64,000 nucleotides of DNA from Aliidiomarina sanyensis (GCF_003987175.1 NZ_PIPM01000002.1:62001-126000), one strand, 5' to 3'; positions 28,600-38,236 are shown, counted from the first letter of the stretch. The notes: generated from the sequence alone by a model not told the origin. Made by a program: numbers and translations.

Positions 28600-29679
28600 A
28601 TGGCCATTAATTGGAACACGGTAACCGGCCCAGAAGTCATGGTGGATAGCCGCAAGGCAAAGCGCAATATCACACGCATGATCGACAAAGCGCAATCGGC
28701 TGGCGTCGATTTACGCCCCCATTTTAAAACCCACCAGTCACCCTTACTCGGAAAATGGTTCGGCCCCATCGAGCAAACGCCTATTGCAGTCTCTTCCGTG
28801 CCCATGGCACGTACCTTTGCTGATGCGGGGTGGCGCGATATTCTGATCGCAATTCCATTAAATCCACGTCAACTACCCGCATACAACCGCCTTGCGCAAG
28901 AATTGACGCTCGGCCTCACGATTGAGCATGCTGATGCACTTGAGACCATTGCCCGAATTCAGCATCCAGTCGATGTGTACGTGGAGGTGGATGCAGGATA
29001 TGGTCGCACCGGCATGAACTGGCGTGATCCGCAAAACATTTATGCCGTGCTAGAGCAAGCATTCAACATGCCGCAAGTCCGTCATCTCGGACTGCTACTC
29101 CATGCGGGGAATAGTTACTCGATGCGCGGAACCCATGGGATTGCGAAGATACATGAAGAAAGTCTCGGTCGCCTCGCGGAATTGCTGGCAGATTGCCCAA
29201 TCCCTCGCGACGCATTGCGGGTGTCGGTAGGTGATACTCCCACCTGCAGTCGCATGGACGCTTTCCCCGGTGCGGATGAGATTCGGCCCGGCAACTATGT
29301 GTTTTATGATTGGCAGCAGCAACGCATTGGCGCCTGCGAATGGTCGGATATCGCTCTAGCCCTCGCCTGCCCCGTCATAGCGCGTTACCCCGAGCGGGAT
29401 GAAGTGATCATTCATGGGGGAGCTGTGCATTTTAGTAAAGACTTTGTCACCGTTGACGGTAAACCGCAGTATGGCCAGGTCATGCGAATTACATCGGATG
29501 GATGGGGAGGCCCGATTGAAGGTGCTTTTGTCCATGGGCTCTCGCAAGAACATGGCAAGGTGAAAGTCCCTCCGGCTCTGCTCAAGGAACTAAAACTAGG
29601 CGATTTATTGGTGATTGTACCGGCACATAGCTGCTTGGTCATGGATGCCAGTAAAGGGGAATGCACGCTGATACGGTAA
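28600..29679 (+). CDS. DSD1 family PLP-dependent enzyme (D-threonine aldolase or D-serine dehydratase-like)
   Basis: A 359-residue protein. The N-terminal alanine racemase-like barrel has the PLP lysine in RPHFKTHQSP. The C-terminal D-serine dehydratase-like domain has the metal-binding H and C in PAHSCLVMD. Family members act on D-threonine, D-3-hydroxyaspartate or D-serine with a divalent metal. Together with the adjacent L-serine/threonine dehydratase this suggests use of hydroxy-amino acids of both configurations. The exact substrate cannot be read from sequence. Confidence 0.85.
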   Translation: MAINWNTVTGPEVMVDSRKAKRNITRMIDKAQSAGVDLRPHFKTHQSPLLGKWFGPIEQTPIAVSSVPMARTFADAGWRDILIAIPLNPRQLPAYNRLAQELTLGLTIEHADALETIARIQHPVDVYVEVDAGYGRTGMNWRDPQNIYAVLEQAFNMPQVRHLGLLLHAGNSYSMRGTHGIAKIHEESLGRLAELLADCPIPRDALRVSVGDTPTCSRMDAFPGADEIRPGNYVFYDWQQQRIGACEWSDIALALACPVIARYPERDEVIIHGGAVHFSKDFVTVDGKPQYGQVMRITSDGWGGPIEGAFVHGLSQEHGKVKVPPALLKELKLGDLLVIVPAHSCLVMDASKGECTLIR

Positions 29680-29688
29680 GAACGTGAA

Positions 29689-29712
29689 CGCCCATGTTAA
29701 CTGACATGGGCG
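29689..29712. terminator. intergenic hairpin, possible terminator
   Basis: Perfect inverted repeat CGCCCATGT / ACATGGGCG with a six-base loop, ten bases after the DSD1-type gene. It has no strong T run on either side, so it may be a weak terminator or a transcript-end stabiliser. Confidence 0.45.
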
Positions 29713-29753
29713 CTCAAAAGGACTCAATAACCCGTTACCGTTGAGCGATGCGA

Positions 29754-30173
29754 TTACTTCGCAAAAAGGTTACCGAGGTCTTTAAAGGCTTTGAATTCAA
29801 GTGCATTTCCTGCCGGATCGTAGAAGAACATCGTTGCTTGTTCACCCGGCTGCCCTTGAAATCGAATGTAAGGTTCAATCACAAACTCAATACCTGCCGC
29901 CTTAACCCGCTCGGCCAACGCCTGCCAGCGATCCATATCAAGCACCACACCGAAGTGAGGAACCGGCACGGCATGTCCATCGACCGAATTGGTCGCCGGT
30001 GGCAGCAGGCGATCGGGCGCCACATGGGTGACCAGTTGGTGTCCATAAAAGTCCCAATCAATCCACTGCTCTGCACTGCGCCCTTCCGCACAACCGAGCA
30101 GTTCGCCGTAAAACGCCCGAGCCTTCGCAAGGTCGTCCACCGGAATCGCTAAATGAAACGGAGGAAGACTCAT
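29754..30173 (-). CDS. VOC family protein (glyoxalase/bleomycin-resistance fold)
   Basis: A 139-residue protein with paired beta-alpha-beta-beta-beta modules. It opens [20 protein letters not shown] and has the metal ligand region [12 protein letters not shown] and [13 protein letters not shown]. Metal-dependent VOC enzymes include glyoxalases and dioxygenases; the reaction here is unknown. Its start codon directly abuts the stop codon of the upstream cystathionine gamma-lyase gene, so it is the last gene of that operon. Confidence 0.87.
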   Translation of the reverse strand: MSLPPFHLAIPVDDLAKARAFYGELLGCAEGRSAEQWIDWDFYGHQLVTHVAPDRLLPPATNSVDGHAVPVPHFGVVLDMDRWQALAERVKAAGIEFVIEPYIRFQGQPGEQATMFFYDPAGNALEFKAFKDLGNLFAK

Positions 30174-31346
30174 TTACATCGCCTCCAACGCTTGTGCGAG
30201 GTCGTCAATGAGGTCCTGAGTATCTTCAATTCCCACGGAAATCCGGACAAAGTTGTCGTGAATTCCAAGTTTCTGACGATTTTCTGCAGGAATCGACGCG
30301 TGTGTCATAATCGCCGGATGCTCGATCAAGCTCTCCACACCACCGAGTGACTCAGCCAATGCAAAAATTTCAACCGCCTCAAGGAAGCGACGCGCATGTC
30401 CCAAATCTCCGTCGAGGAAGATTGAAATCATTCCCCCAAAGCCTTCCATTTGCGATTTCGCAAGTTCATGCTGCGGATGACTTGGCAATCCTGGGTGAAT
30501 CACTTTCTTCACGCGCGGGTGCTGTTCAAGCCACTGAGCGATAGCCAAGGCGGCCTCGTTGTGATGCTTCATACGCAGTGCCAGTGTTTTAACACCTCGT
30601 AATGCAAGATAGCTATCAAACGGTCCGGCAACCGCGCCGATCGAATTTTGCAAGAAAGCCATTTGTTCTTGGAGTTCTTCACGATCACCGACAACCGCAA
30701 TGCCACCTACCATGTCCGAGTGACCATTCAAATATTTGGTTGCTGAATGCATTACGATGTCCGCACCGAGCTCCAATGGGCGTTGGTTATACGGCGTTGC
30801 AAAGGTATTATCGACGACGACAATCATGTCTGGGTTATGGGCGCGTGCCTTTTCTACAACCGCACGGATATCCACCAACTTCAGCATTGGGTTGCTCGGG
30901 GTTTCAATCCAAATCATTCGTGTTTTCGCGGTCAGGGCGGCCGCCACCGCATCTACGTCTGCCATATCCACGTAGCTAAAGGCCAAGCCAGCAGAACGCT
31001 CGCGCACCTTATCAAAAAGACGGAAGCTACCACCGTACAGATCATCCATAGCGACAACGTGATCGCCACTGTCCAACAATTCAAGAATCGTTGACGTAGC
31101 AGCCATTCCTGATGCAAATGCATAGCCACGGCTTCCACCTTCGAGATTGGCAACCGAGCGCTCCCACGCAAACCGGGTTGGGTTTTGCGAGCGTGAATAC
31201 TCGTACCCCGCATGCTCGCCAGGGCTCGATTGGATGTAGGTCGAACTGGTGACAATCGGCGGCATCACAGCACCAGTCGTCGGTTCAGGAGCCTGACCAC
31301 CATGAATGGTCCGCGTTGCAAATTTTAAGTGCTTCGTATCACGCAT
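30174..31346 (-). CDS. cystathionine gamma-lyase/gamma-synthase family PLP enzyme
   Basis: A 390-residue fold-type I PLP enzyme from the ATG at 31346. The PLP lysine is in MHSATKYLNGHSDMVGG, and the N-terminus (FATRTIHGGQAPEPTTGA) is typical of the Cys/Met metabolism family. The adjacent cystathionine beta-synthase-like gene favours cystathionine gamma-lyase, the second step of reverse transsulfuration, but gamma-synthase cannot be excluded from sequence alone. It lies 14 bases after the synthase gene. Confidence 0.9.
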   Translation of the reverse strand: MRDTKHLKFATRTIHGGQAPEPTTGAVMPPIVTSSTYIQSSPGEHAGYEYSRSQNPTRFAWERSVANLEGGSRGYAFASGMAATSTILELLDSGDHVVAMDDLYGGSFRLFDKVRERSAGLAFSYVDMADVDAVAAALTAKTRMIWIETPSNPMLKLVDIRAVVEKARAHNPDMIVVVDNTFATPYNQRPLELGADIVMHSATKYLNGHSDMVGGIAVVGDREELQEQMAFLQNSIGAVAGPFDSYLALRGVKTLALRMKHHNEAALAIAQWLEQHPRVKKVIHPGLPSHPQHELAKSQMEGFGGMISIFLDGDLGHARRFLEAVEIFALAESLGGVESLIEHPAIMTHASIPAENRQKLGIHDNFVRISVGIEDTQDLIDDLAQALEAM

Positions 31347-31360
31347 AACTCGATAACCTC

Positions 31361-32326
31361 TTAACCTAAATCCTGAGCAGCGAGCCACTCATCGTTGAAT
31401 AATTTCGATAAATATCGGCAGCCCGTATCACATGCGAGCGTTACAACCCGTTTCGGCTCGGTTTGCTCACGGCAGTACTGCAGAGCGGCGGCAATCAATG
31501 TGCCAGACGAAGAACCTACCATGATCCCTTCTTTCAATAGCACTTCACGCGCCACTTCGAATGATTCTTTATCGCTGATGGCGTAGGCCTTGCCGGCGAG
31601 GGCAATCTCACAGATGACTGGGATAAAATCTTCCCCAATTCCTTCCACGCGCCAGCTTCCTGCCTCAACTTCCTTGCCTTCATTAATCAAGGGCGCAAGA
31701 ATCGAACCATCCGGATCGGCCAGCACAAGGTCAACCCCCTCGTTTTGCTCACGCAAGTAGCGCCCCACGCCCGTTAGCGTTCCACCTGAGCCGACACCAC
31801 AAACAAAGGCATCCAACTTCCCTTCCATTTGCTGCCAAATTTCAGGTCCCGTTGTTTCATAGTGTGCTTGCACATTGGCCGGGTTTTCAAATTGATTGAT
31901 ATAAAACGCGCCACGCTCCTCTGACAAACGCAGTGCGAGATCTTGATAATATTCTGGATGACCTTTTTGCACGTCGGAGCGCGTCTCAATGACTTCAGCA
32001 CCCAAAGCGCGCAAGTTATAGAGTTTTTCGCGGCTCATTTTATCTGGCAGCACAATAATTAGTTTGTACCCTTTCTGTGCCGCCACCAAAGCAAGACCGA
32101 GGCCTGTGTTGCCCGCAGTCGCTTCAATCAAGGTATCGCCTGGCTTAATTTTGCCTTGCGCTTCAGCGGCCGCAATCATGGTCACCGCAATACGGTCTTT
32201 GATCGACATTCCCGGATTTTGCGTCTCCAGCTTCAAATATAACTCGCAAGGACCGGTATCAATATGATTCACCCGGACCATCGGTGTGTTACCGATCATT
32301 TCTAGTGCGTTAGCAAAAACCTTCAT
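31361..32326 (-). CDS. cystathionine beta-synthase-like PLP enzyme (catalytic core only)
   Basis: A 321-residue fold-type II PLP enzyme. K43 in MSIKDRIAVT binds PLP, EATAGNTGLGLALVAAQKG is the substrate loop and VGSGGTLTGVG binds the phosphate. The EATAGNTG loop and the C-terminus ACDTGCRYLSKLFNDEW point to bacterial cystathionine beta-synthase rather than CysK. It has no C-terminal CBS regulatory domains. It is the first gene of an operon with the gamma-lyase and VOC genes, so it makes cysteine from homocysteine by reverse transsulfuration. Confidence 0.85.
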   Translation of the reverse strand: MKVFANALEMIGNTPMVRVNHIDTGPCELYLKLETQNPGMSIKDRIAVTMIAAAEAQGKIKPGDTLIEATAGNTGLGLALVAAQKGYKLIIVLPDKMSREKLYNLRALGAEVIETRSDVQKGHPEYYQDLALRLSEERGAFYINQFENPANVQAHYETTGPEIWQQMEGKLDAFVCGVGSGGTLTGVGRYLREQNEGVDLVLADPDGSILAPLINEGKEVEAGSWRVEGIGEDFIPVICEIALAGKAYAISDKESFEVAREVLLKEGIMVGSSSGTLIAAALQYCREQTEPKRVVTLACDTGCRYLSKLFNDEWLAAQDLG

Positions 32327-32493
32327 CGGAATGCGGTTCCTTTCTTAATTTCAGTGAATTTGTACATAAACGCGCCTATTCTACTCATTCATGGGCAGAG
32401 TATCTATGCCAGTGCAATCTATGCTATGCCTTTTTAATCGGGGAAAATCTCGCTACAATCAAAAAATCGATAGAAAACAACGGGACACCATCT

Positions 32494-33147
32494 ATGCAAT
32501 CCAAGTTCGCGCATGTGACCACCGCAAGCGGGTTGAAGTTAACTGCAGCGGCCGCTACGGTCGGTCTGTTAGCCGCCTGTACTCCAGCTGAGCCGCACCC
32601 TCAAGATACTTTTTTCGAAACGCTACTGGCACATTGCGGTAATGCGTATGAAGGGCATGTCAGCCTCGGTGACCCAGAGCTGGATGACGAGTGGATCAAT
32701 AGTCGCATCGTTATTGAAGTGCGTGAATGTTCTGAGAATCGCATTCGGATTCCATTGCACGTCGGTGACGACCACTCGCGTACCTGGGTCATCACACGCA
32801 CCACCGCAGAGCGTGAGCTTGAACTGAAGCATGACCATCGACTTGAAGATGGAAGCCATGACCCACTGACGCTTTATGGTGGACACACCATTTCAGTGGG
32901 CACTGCGACCCAACAATCTTTCCCGGCGGATGATTACAGTAAACGTCTTTTCGCAGAACTAGGCTATACGGCTTCGATCGACAATACGTGGATTATTTCG
33001 TTCCCAGACCAGAATACCTTCCGCTACCGCCTCGCGCGTGAAGGCCGTGAGTTCCAAGTCGATGTTGATTTGACTGAAACCGTGGAGGCACCACAAGCGC
33101 CGTGGGGATGGGAGGATAACTACCAGTACCCACGTGCTCGGAATTAA
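32494..33147 (+). CDS. hypothetical lipoprotein
   Basis: A 217-residue protein with an N-terminal signal and lipobox LLAAC near residue 29. The mature part is polar and beta-rich, with HVGDDHSRTWVITRTT; the C-terminus WGWEDNYQYPRARN is aromatic. I do not recognise a family. It is divergent from the cystathionine beta-synthase gene and is followed by a strong terminator. Confidence 0.75.
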   Translation: MQSKFAHVTTASGLKLTAAAATVGLLAACTPAEPHPQDTFFETLLAHCGNAYEGHVSLGDPELDDEWINSRIVIEVRECSENRIRIPLHVGDDHSRTWVITRTTAERELELKHDHRLEDGSHDPLTLYGGHTISVGTATQQSFPADDYSKRLFAELGYTASIDNTWIISFPDQNTFRYRLAREGREFQVDVDLTETVEAPQAPWGWEDNYQYPRARN

Positions 33148-33159
33148 ATAGAAATGAAG

Positions 33160-33187
33160 AAAGGCCAGCGCATTTGCTGGCCTTTTT
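33160..33187. terminator. Rho-independent terminator after the lipoprotein gene
   Basis: Hairpin AAAGGCCAGCG / TGCTGGCCTTTTT with loop CATT and a T run on the plus strand. The convergent membrane-protein gene ends 18 bases away, so it may act on both transcripts. Confidence 0.85.
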
Positions 33188-33204
33188 CTTGGCAAGGGCA
33201 ACCG

Positions 33205-33831
33205 TTATTCGGGCCGCGGTGACTCACCCGAGAGACACTGTTCATACAATGCATTCACATCCAGCTCGGTATATCGTTGTTCACGCCCTTCAATTCGGTA
33301 ACTCGCTCTCAGCATATCGTTCTCAAAAACAAAGGCGACGTCCTCCACACCGGTGACCCGATCAATGTGAATCACGCGCTTGTAGATGCCTCGATAATCG
33401 CAACTCATGACAATAAAGAAGTCCCCCACCCCTTCGGATTCAATGACACTTCCAAGTGCTGTGACGGTATAACCATCCCCTTCGTATTTATCTGAGATCT
33501 CTTGGTTCCCAAAGGTATACACAAATAAGCTAAACAGGGTCAGTAATCCGATCATGCCAATCCAAATGAAAATACCCAATCGCAGAGTCTTCCACTGTGA
33601 CCAATCGCCGGCGCCTTTGCGCAAGATGAAGTAACCAAAGATTGCGGCCACCAGGAAGCCGACAGTAATCAGGCTTTCAAAAATAATCTGAGACTCGGTC
33701 CAACGCCAAAAGAATAGGTAATCACCGGGCAGCATCACCGCGTCAAACCAAACCACCATAGTGAGCAAAATGACCGCTAAACATATCCAAATGATACGTT
33801 GTTGCGGCTGCATAGGCTTTTCAGTCGACAT
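33205..33831 (-). CDS. hypothetical membrane protein
   Basis: A 208-residue protein with three hydrophobic segments in the first 115 residues (about 13-30, 50-67, 82-105) and a polar C-terminal domain with two cysteines (SCDYRG, YEQCLSG). It is probably an inner-membrane protein with a soluble C-terminal domain. I do not recognise the family. It is convergent with the lipoprotein gene. Confidence 0.65.
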   Translation of the reverse strand: MSTEKPMQPQQRIIWICLAVILLTMVVWFDAVMLPGDYLFFWRWTESQIIFESLITVGFLVAAIFGYFILRKGAGDWSQWKTLRLGIFIWIGMIGLLTLFSLFVYTFGNQEISDKYEGDGYTVTALGSVIESEGVGDFFIVMSCDYRGIYKRVIHIDRVTGVEDVAFVFENDMLRASYRIEGREQRYTELDVNALYEQCLSGESPRPE

Positions 33832-33908
33832 AACTACTCCAATTACGACGAATCAAAACACCGCTACACCTTACCTCGCTGACCCGCGAATTGCCAATTT
33901 CTGCTCGG

Positions 33909-34592
33909 CTATAGCGTCCGTAATTGGTTTAAAAGCACATCGAGTGCGCGAAAGCTCATTGCCTCGAGTAAGTGAGCACGCTGAATATCATCATTCGCCC
34001 CGAGATCCGCGATCGTTCGCGCAACACGAAGGGTACGATGGTAGGCGCGATGTGAGAGCTTTAGTGTCTCCATAGCCGCCACCAAGAAGGTATGATCGTC
34101 ATCGCTCAATGCAGCCACCGTCTGAAGTTGTTTCGGGCTTAAGTGATGGTTCAAACAATCCTGCCGCCGGTACTGCCGCGCTTGGGCCTGTTCAACAACG
34201 CTTCGTAATGTCGCACTGCTCTCCTCTGATTGGTCCGGTGGGCGTTGCGCGTGTTTCAAAGCATCTGGCTGTCGGGGAACATCGACCTGCAAATCAATCC
34301 GGTCCAAAAAGGGGCCCGAGATTTTATTCAGGTAACTGAGAATCTGATCGGGCGTCGCTCGGGAGGAGCGTAAGTCACCGTCGAAGGAACCACACGGGGA
34401 CGGGTTCAGTGCACACACCAACTGAAACCGTGCCGGAAATACAGACTGTTGTCGAGCACGACTAATACAGACCTGCCCACTCTCAAGTGGCTCTCGTAAA
34501 CTATCGAGCACATGCCGCGGCGTCTCAGTGAGTTCATCTAAAAACAAAATACCATGATGCGCCCGGGTAATTTCGCCTGGTTGCGGGATCGA
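33909..34592 (-). pseudogene. comM: comM (yifB) 3' part, separated by transposon insertion
   Basis: These 228 codons including the stop are the C-terminal part of ComM, a Mg-chelatase-like AAA+ helicase that extends heteroduplex during natural transformation. It starts at SIPQPGEITRAHHGILFLDE, which contains the Walker B region, and includes GPFLDRIDLQVDVPRQ. The 5' part lies at 59370-60218 beyond the transposon. Joining the two through one copy of the GCCAC duplication restores a 510-residue frame. An open frame enters it from a transposon ATG at 34688, so a chimeric product of 259 residues is possible. Confidence 0.93.
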
Positions 34593-34597
34593 GCCAC
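34593..34597. repeat. left target-site duplication GCCAC
   Basis: Five bases GCCAC lie directly outside the left terminal repeat and are repeated at 59370-59374. Five-base duplications are standard for Tn7-like elements. Confidence 0.95.
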
Positions 34598-34732
34598 TGT
34601 AAGATTGCAAAATAAATGATAATCTAACTACAGTAGTTCGCACTCTCTGTAGAGATTTTTGCAAAATAGATGATAACAAATCTAGCAAAATAAATGATTA
34701 TGGGTTTCTGAGTACACAAAATAAGTGATAAT
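34598..34732. repeat. transposon left end with four TnsB-type binding sites
   Basis: Sites with consensus GCAAAATAAATGATAAT occur at 34607-34623, 34661-34677, 34685-34701 and 34716-34732 (variants GCAAAATAGATGATAAC, GCAAAATAAATGATTAT and ACAAAATAAGTGATAAT). The last ends two bases before the tnsA start codon, so transposase binding should also cover the tns promoter region and repress it. Confidence 0.88.
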
Positions 34733-34734
34733 GC

Positions 34735-35442
34735 ATGCCAAAGTATGTTCAGCAACGAAAAATCAAACCGACTAGACTGAGCTTGTCCGGTTTTTACAGC
34801 TTTAGAGGCCAAGATTCGATTCCCTATGAATCCACTCTAGAGCGGGATTTCCTTACCATTATGGAAGCTAACTCGAGTGTTTCCAATATAATCCCACAGC
34901 CTGTTGAACTCAGCTATCAGCACAGTAACGGCAATAGGTACCGCTACACGCCGGACTTTCTCGTTCAGTTTGATTCGACGGAGAGTATTCGTTCATTCTC
35001 AGAGGTTAAGCCACTCCTCGTTGAGGTTAAACCGAGGGCAGAACTACGGCGAAACTTCAAAAAATGGAAGCCCAAATTCAAAGCTGCTATGCATTTCGCT
35101 AAGTCCGAGGGAATGATATTTCATATATTTGATGAACGACTCATCCGAACGCAAGTACTCGACAATATGAAGTTCCTGAGCCGGTACCGATTAAAACCCT
35201 ATATGAAAGCGCATCGTCCAAAAGAGCTTAAGCTTATCACCGAGCAAGTAGAGCTATTCGAGTTCGCAACCGTCCGAGATGTTGTTGAGAGTCTCTACAC
35301 CTCGTTTGATAGAAGAGCTTTGGCCTTAACTCAAGTCTGGCATTTGCTTGCCATAGGTATACTTGAATGTGATTTAAACGACCCCCTTAATCTTGATACA
35401 ACGGTGTGGGTAAACGCCAATGAGGATGTTTATGGAGAATAA
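34735..35442 (+). CDS. tnsA: TnsA-like transposon endonuclease subunit
   Basis: A 235-residue protein. The TnsA endonuclease fold is shown by YESTLERDFL (E36), YTPDFLV (D74) and VEVKPRAEL (E97, K99), a PD-(D/E)xK-type metal site. TnsA cuts the 5' ends of the transposon so that, with TnsB, the element leaves the donor cleanly (cut and paste). It corresponds to tniC of Tn6022-type elements. The tnsB start lies within its 3' end. Confidence 0.92.
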   Translation: MPKYVQQRKIKPTRLSLSGFYSFRGQDSIPYESTLERDFLTIMEANSSVSNIIPQPVELSYQHSNGNRYRYTPDFLVQFDSTESIRSFSEVKPLLVEVKPRAELRRNFKKWKPKFKAAMHFAKSEGMIFHIFDERLIRTQVLDNMKFLSRYRLKPYMKAHRPKELKLITEQVELFEFATVRDVVESLYTSFDRRALALTQVWHLLAIGILECDLNDPLNLDTTVWVNANEDVYGE

Positions 35443-37348
35443 GAAGCTTGAAGGAAATGCTCCGAAACGTGGCAAACTTTTTCTAAGGCCCGGACTACCC
35501 GTTAGTCTTGATGGTGAACTTCATATCATCAAGGATTTTCTCTCCAGCGAGCGCGTAGTCTGTAAAAGCATTGAGTCCGGTAAGAGTATCGCTGTAAATC
35601 TAACCGAATTAGAAGCGTATGAGGGGGACTCTCCCGAAACGCAACTATACAGTGACTTACACGCCATCGATTCTGAGGCGTACAACAATGCCATTAAACG
35701 CTATGAGATTATTAAGCCTCTATTGGCACTCGGCAGAGTCACATTAGCCGATGCCGAAGCGCGAGCAGAAGAAACTAAAGTCGGTGTTGCTTCCATTTAT
35801 CGTTGGTTAAAGAAATTCAAAGGGCAAGGCGTCATTTCAGCGTTAGTCGAAAAAAAGCGCGGCTGGAGAAGTGATAAAACACGACTCGACCCACGCATCA
35901 TTGAAGTCGTTGACGATGCGATTAACCGAGTCTATCTGAGCAAGCGTAGATACAGCATCAATAAAACTATTTTGGAAGTTGAGATTCAGTGTGAAAAGTT
36001 AAATCTCCCCAAGCCACATGCCGCTACTGTCCGCCGCAGAATAAATAAACTTTCTGCCAAACAGGTCCTTACACGCCGCGGTATGAACGACAAATATAAG
36101 AATGAGCTTAAGCCAGCTGCAGGTAAGTTCCCCGATGCAGATTATCCTCTAGCGGTCATTCAAATAGACCACACGCCCGTCGATTTAATCATTGTCGATG
36201 ATGAGTCCAGACAGCCCATTGGCCGCCCATGGATTACGGTCGCTATCGATATCTTTTCGCGCTGCATCACCGGCTATTACATTGGGCTTGAAGCACCGAA
36301 TGCAAACTCAGTAGCTATGTGCATTTCCCACTCGATACTTCCAAAGACCGCGTGGTTACATAAACACGGCATCACCGATACTGCTTGGGACGTATTTGGG
36401 TTCCCAGGAAAGATTCACGTTGATAACGGTGCGGACTTCAGAACAGAGACATTACGTCGCGCATGTCTTGAATATGATATTAATCTCGAATTTAGACCTG
36501 TTAGAGAGGCTCAGTACGGCGGACACATCGAACGTTTACTGGGCAGCTTTATGAAGCATGTACATGACTTACCCGGAACCACGTTTAGCGATGTAAAAAC
36601 GAAAGGTGATTACAAGTCAGAAAAATATGCGGCGATGACATTCTCAGAGCTTGAGGTTTGGCTTGCGAACCTCATTGTGCGCTACTACCACAACAAGGTT
36701 CATTCTTCTATCGGTATGGCTCCCATTAAGATGTGGGAAAACGCAATTTGGCAAGACGGCGGTAGTGGCATGCCGGCAATCCCGGAAGATCCTCTCACTG
36801 TCGAATTGGACTTTATGCCGCTTTACGAACGAACCATTCAAAAGAACGGCGTTTCGATTGATGGAGTCCGGTACTACGCGCCCATCATTGATCGGTGGAT
36901 TGGATTTCGAGAGGATAATTCGAAAAACCCGAAAAAGTTTATCTTCCGACGCGATCCGAGAAACATTTCTAAAATTTGGTTTTTCGAGCCTGAGTTAAAA
37001 GCCTATTTTGAAGTACCTTTTGCAGACCAAAGTCTCCCCGAAATGAGTAAATGGGAACTTGAAGAAGCCCGCAAGCATGTTAAACAACAAGGCTCCGATC
37101 CGAGAAATATTCATGAAGTTCGAAGAGGCATTGAAGAAATGCGCACTATCGTGGAGTCTTCGATGAAAGAAACGAAAAAGGCGCGACGAAAACAGCAACA
37201 GCGAAAGAATCATGCAATAGGAGAAACACCCGCTGCATTACTTTCTAAAGAAAAAGATGACTCCTCGAAACCACCAGATTATGAGTACGATGGAGACGTG
37301 GTATCCGATGACAATTTAGATGAACTTGAACCATTTGACGAGGATTAA
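35420..37348 (+). CDS. tnsB: TnsB-like DDE transposase
   Basis: A 642-residue rve-type integrase/transposase. The catalytic triad is D250 (IQIDHTPVD), D335 (HVDNGADF) and E371 (YGGHIERLLG), a D,D35E spacing. N-terminal helix-turn-helix regions (about 100-220) should bind the repeated end sites. The C-terminus is basic, then acidic, which in Tn7 contacts TnsC. It makes the 3' end cuts and joins. The gene overlaps tnsA by 23 bases; an ATG at 35432 is an alternative start. Confidence 0.95.
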   Translation: MRMFMENKKLEGNAPKRGKLFLRPGLPVSLDGELHIIKDFLSSERVVCKSIESGKSIAVNLTELEAYEGDSPETQLYSDLHAIDSEAYNNAIKRYEIIKPLLALGRVTLADAEARAEETKVGVASIYRWLKKFKGQGVISALVEKKRGWRSDKTRLDPRIIEVVDDAINRVYLSKRRYSINKTILEVEIQCEKLNLPKPHAATVRRRINKLSAKQVLTRRGMNDKYKNELKPAAGKFPDADYPLAVIQIDHTPVDLIIVDDESRQPIGRPWITVAIDIFSRCITGYYIGLEAPNANSVAMCISHSILPKTAWLHKHGITDTAWDVFGFPGKIHVDNGADFRTETLRRACLEYDINLEFRPVREAQYGGHIERLLGSFMKHVHDLPGTTFSDVKTKGDYKSEKYAAMTFSELEVWLANLIVRYYHNKVHSSIGMAPIKMWENAIWQDGGSGMPAIPEDPLTVELDFMPLYERTIQKNGVSIDGVRYYAPIIDRWIGFREDNSKNPKKFIFRRDPRNISKIWFFEPELKAYFEVPFADQSLPEMSKWELEEARKHVKQQGSDPRNIHEVRRGIEEMRTIVESSMKETKKARRKQQQRKNHAIGETPAALLSKEKDDSSKPPDYEYDGDVVSDDNLDELEPFDED

Positions 37349-37351
37349 AGC

Positions 37352-38236
37352 TTGAGCACCTTTGCCCATTTAAGTGAAAAATACAGACCGATTGCAGCGT
37401 TGCCCGATGAGCAGCGAATACACTTTATAAAGGCGCCACGGTGGATAGCGTATCCTACAGCCAAAAATGTCCTACGGGAGATGGAGGATTTATATAACTA
37501 TCCTCAACAGACCCGTATGCGCTCACTGCTCGTCACCGGCAACCCGAATAATGGAAAATCATCTATCTTAGAGCGTTTTTTAGAGCAGCACCCACCCTCG
37601 AATCTCAATGAGGATGAATACCAAATTCCCGTTGTGAAAATAGAAACATCACAAGCCAATCCAAAGCAGCTATACACCGAAATACTTCAACAGTTTCATT
37701 CGCCATTTAGGCCAAGCCAACCCCTTATTGAGCTTCAGCAACAAGCGGTGGATGTGCTACGCGAATGTAACGTAAGAATTCTCATGATCGATGAGTTTCA
37801 CTCGCTTCTGACCGGTACCCCAAAGTTACAAAGACAAGTGATGAACGAGATAAAGTACCTAACTAACAAGATAAAAATCTCTGTCATTGCCGCTGGTACC
37901 AAAGAAGCCGTTCAAGTGATTCAAACTGACTCCCAGCATTCCAGTAGATTCTCTGTCATTTCGCTGCCAAACTGGAAAATGGGTAAAGAATTTCAGCAAT
38001 TACTACTGAGCTTTGAGCGCGGGCTTCCACTTCGCAAAGAATCAAAGCTTAGTGAGCTAGAAAAAGCGAAGTTGATACTGAGCATCTCTCAGGGAATCAT
38101 CGGCAACATACATGAGCTACTGAAATTGTGTGCAACCGATGCTATTAGAACGGGTCGTGAGCAAATCGACATGAGCGTTCTGAGCAAATACCGATGGCAT
38201 ACGCCGACACAAGGCATGCGAAATATCAATGTATAA
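37352..38236 (+). CDS. tnsC: TnsC-like AAA+ regulator
   Basis: A 294-residue TniB-type AAA+ ATPase started at TTG 37352, three bases after the tnsB stop codon. Walker A is TGNPNNGKSS (about 62-71) and Walker B is ILMIDEFHSLL (about 143-153). It connects the target selector TniQ to the TnsAB transposase and enforces target immunity in the family. The tniQ frame begins inside its 3' end. Confidence 0.93.
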   Translation: MSTFAHLSEKYRPIAALPDEQRIHFIKAPRWIAYPTAKNVLREMEDLYNYPQQTRMRSLLVTGNPNNGKSSILERFLEQHPPSNLNEDEYQIPVVKIETSQANPKQLYTEILQQFHSPFRPSQPLIELQQQAVDVLRECNVRILMIDEFHSLLTGTPKLQRQVMNEIKYLTNKIKISVIAAGTKEAVQVIQTDSQHSSRFSVISLPNWKMGKEFQQLLLSFERGLPLRKESKLSELEKAKLILSISQGIIGNIHELLKLCATDAIRTGREQIDMSVLSKYRWHTPTQGMRNINV

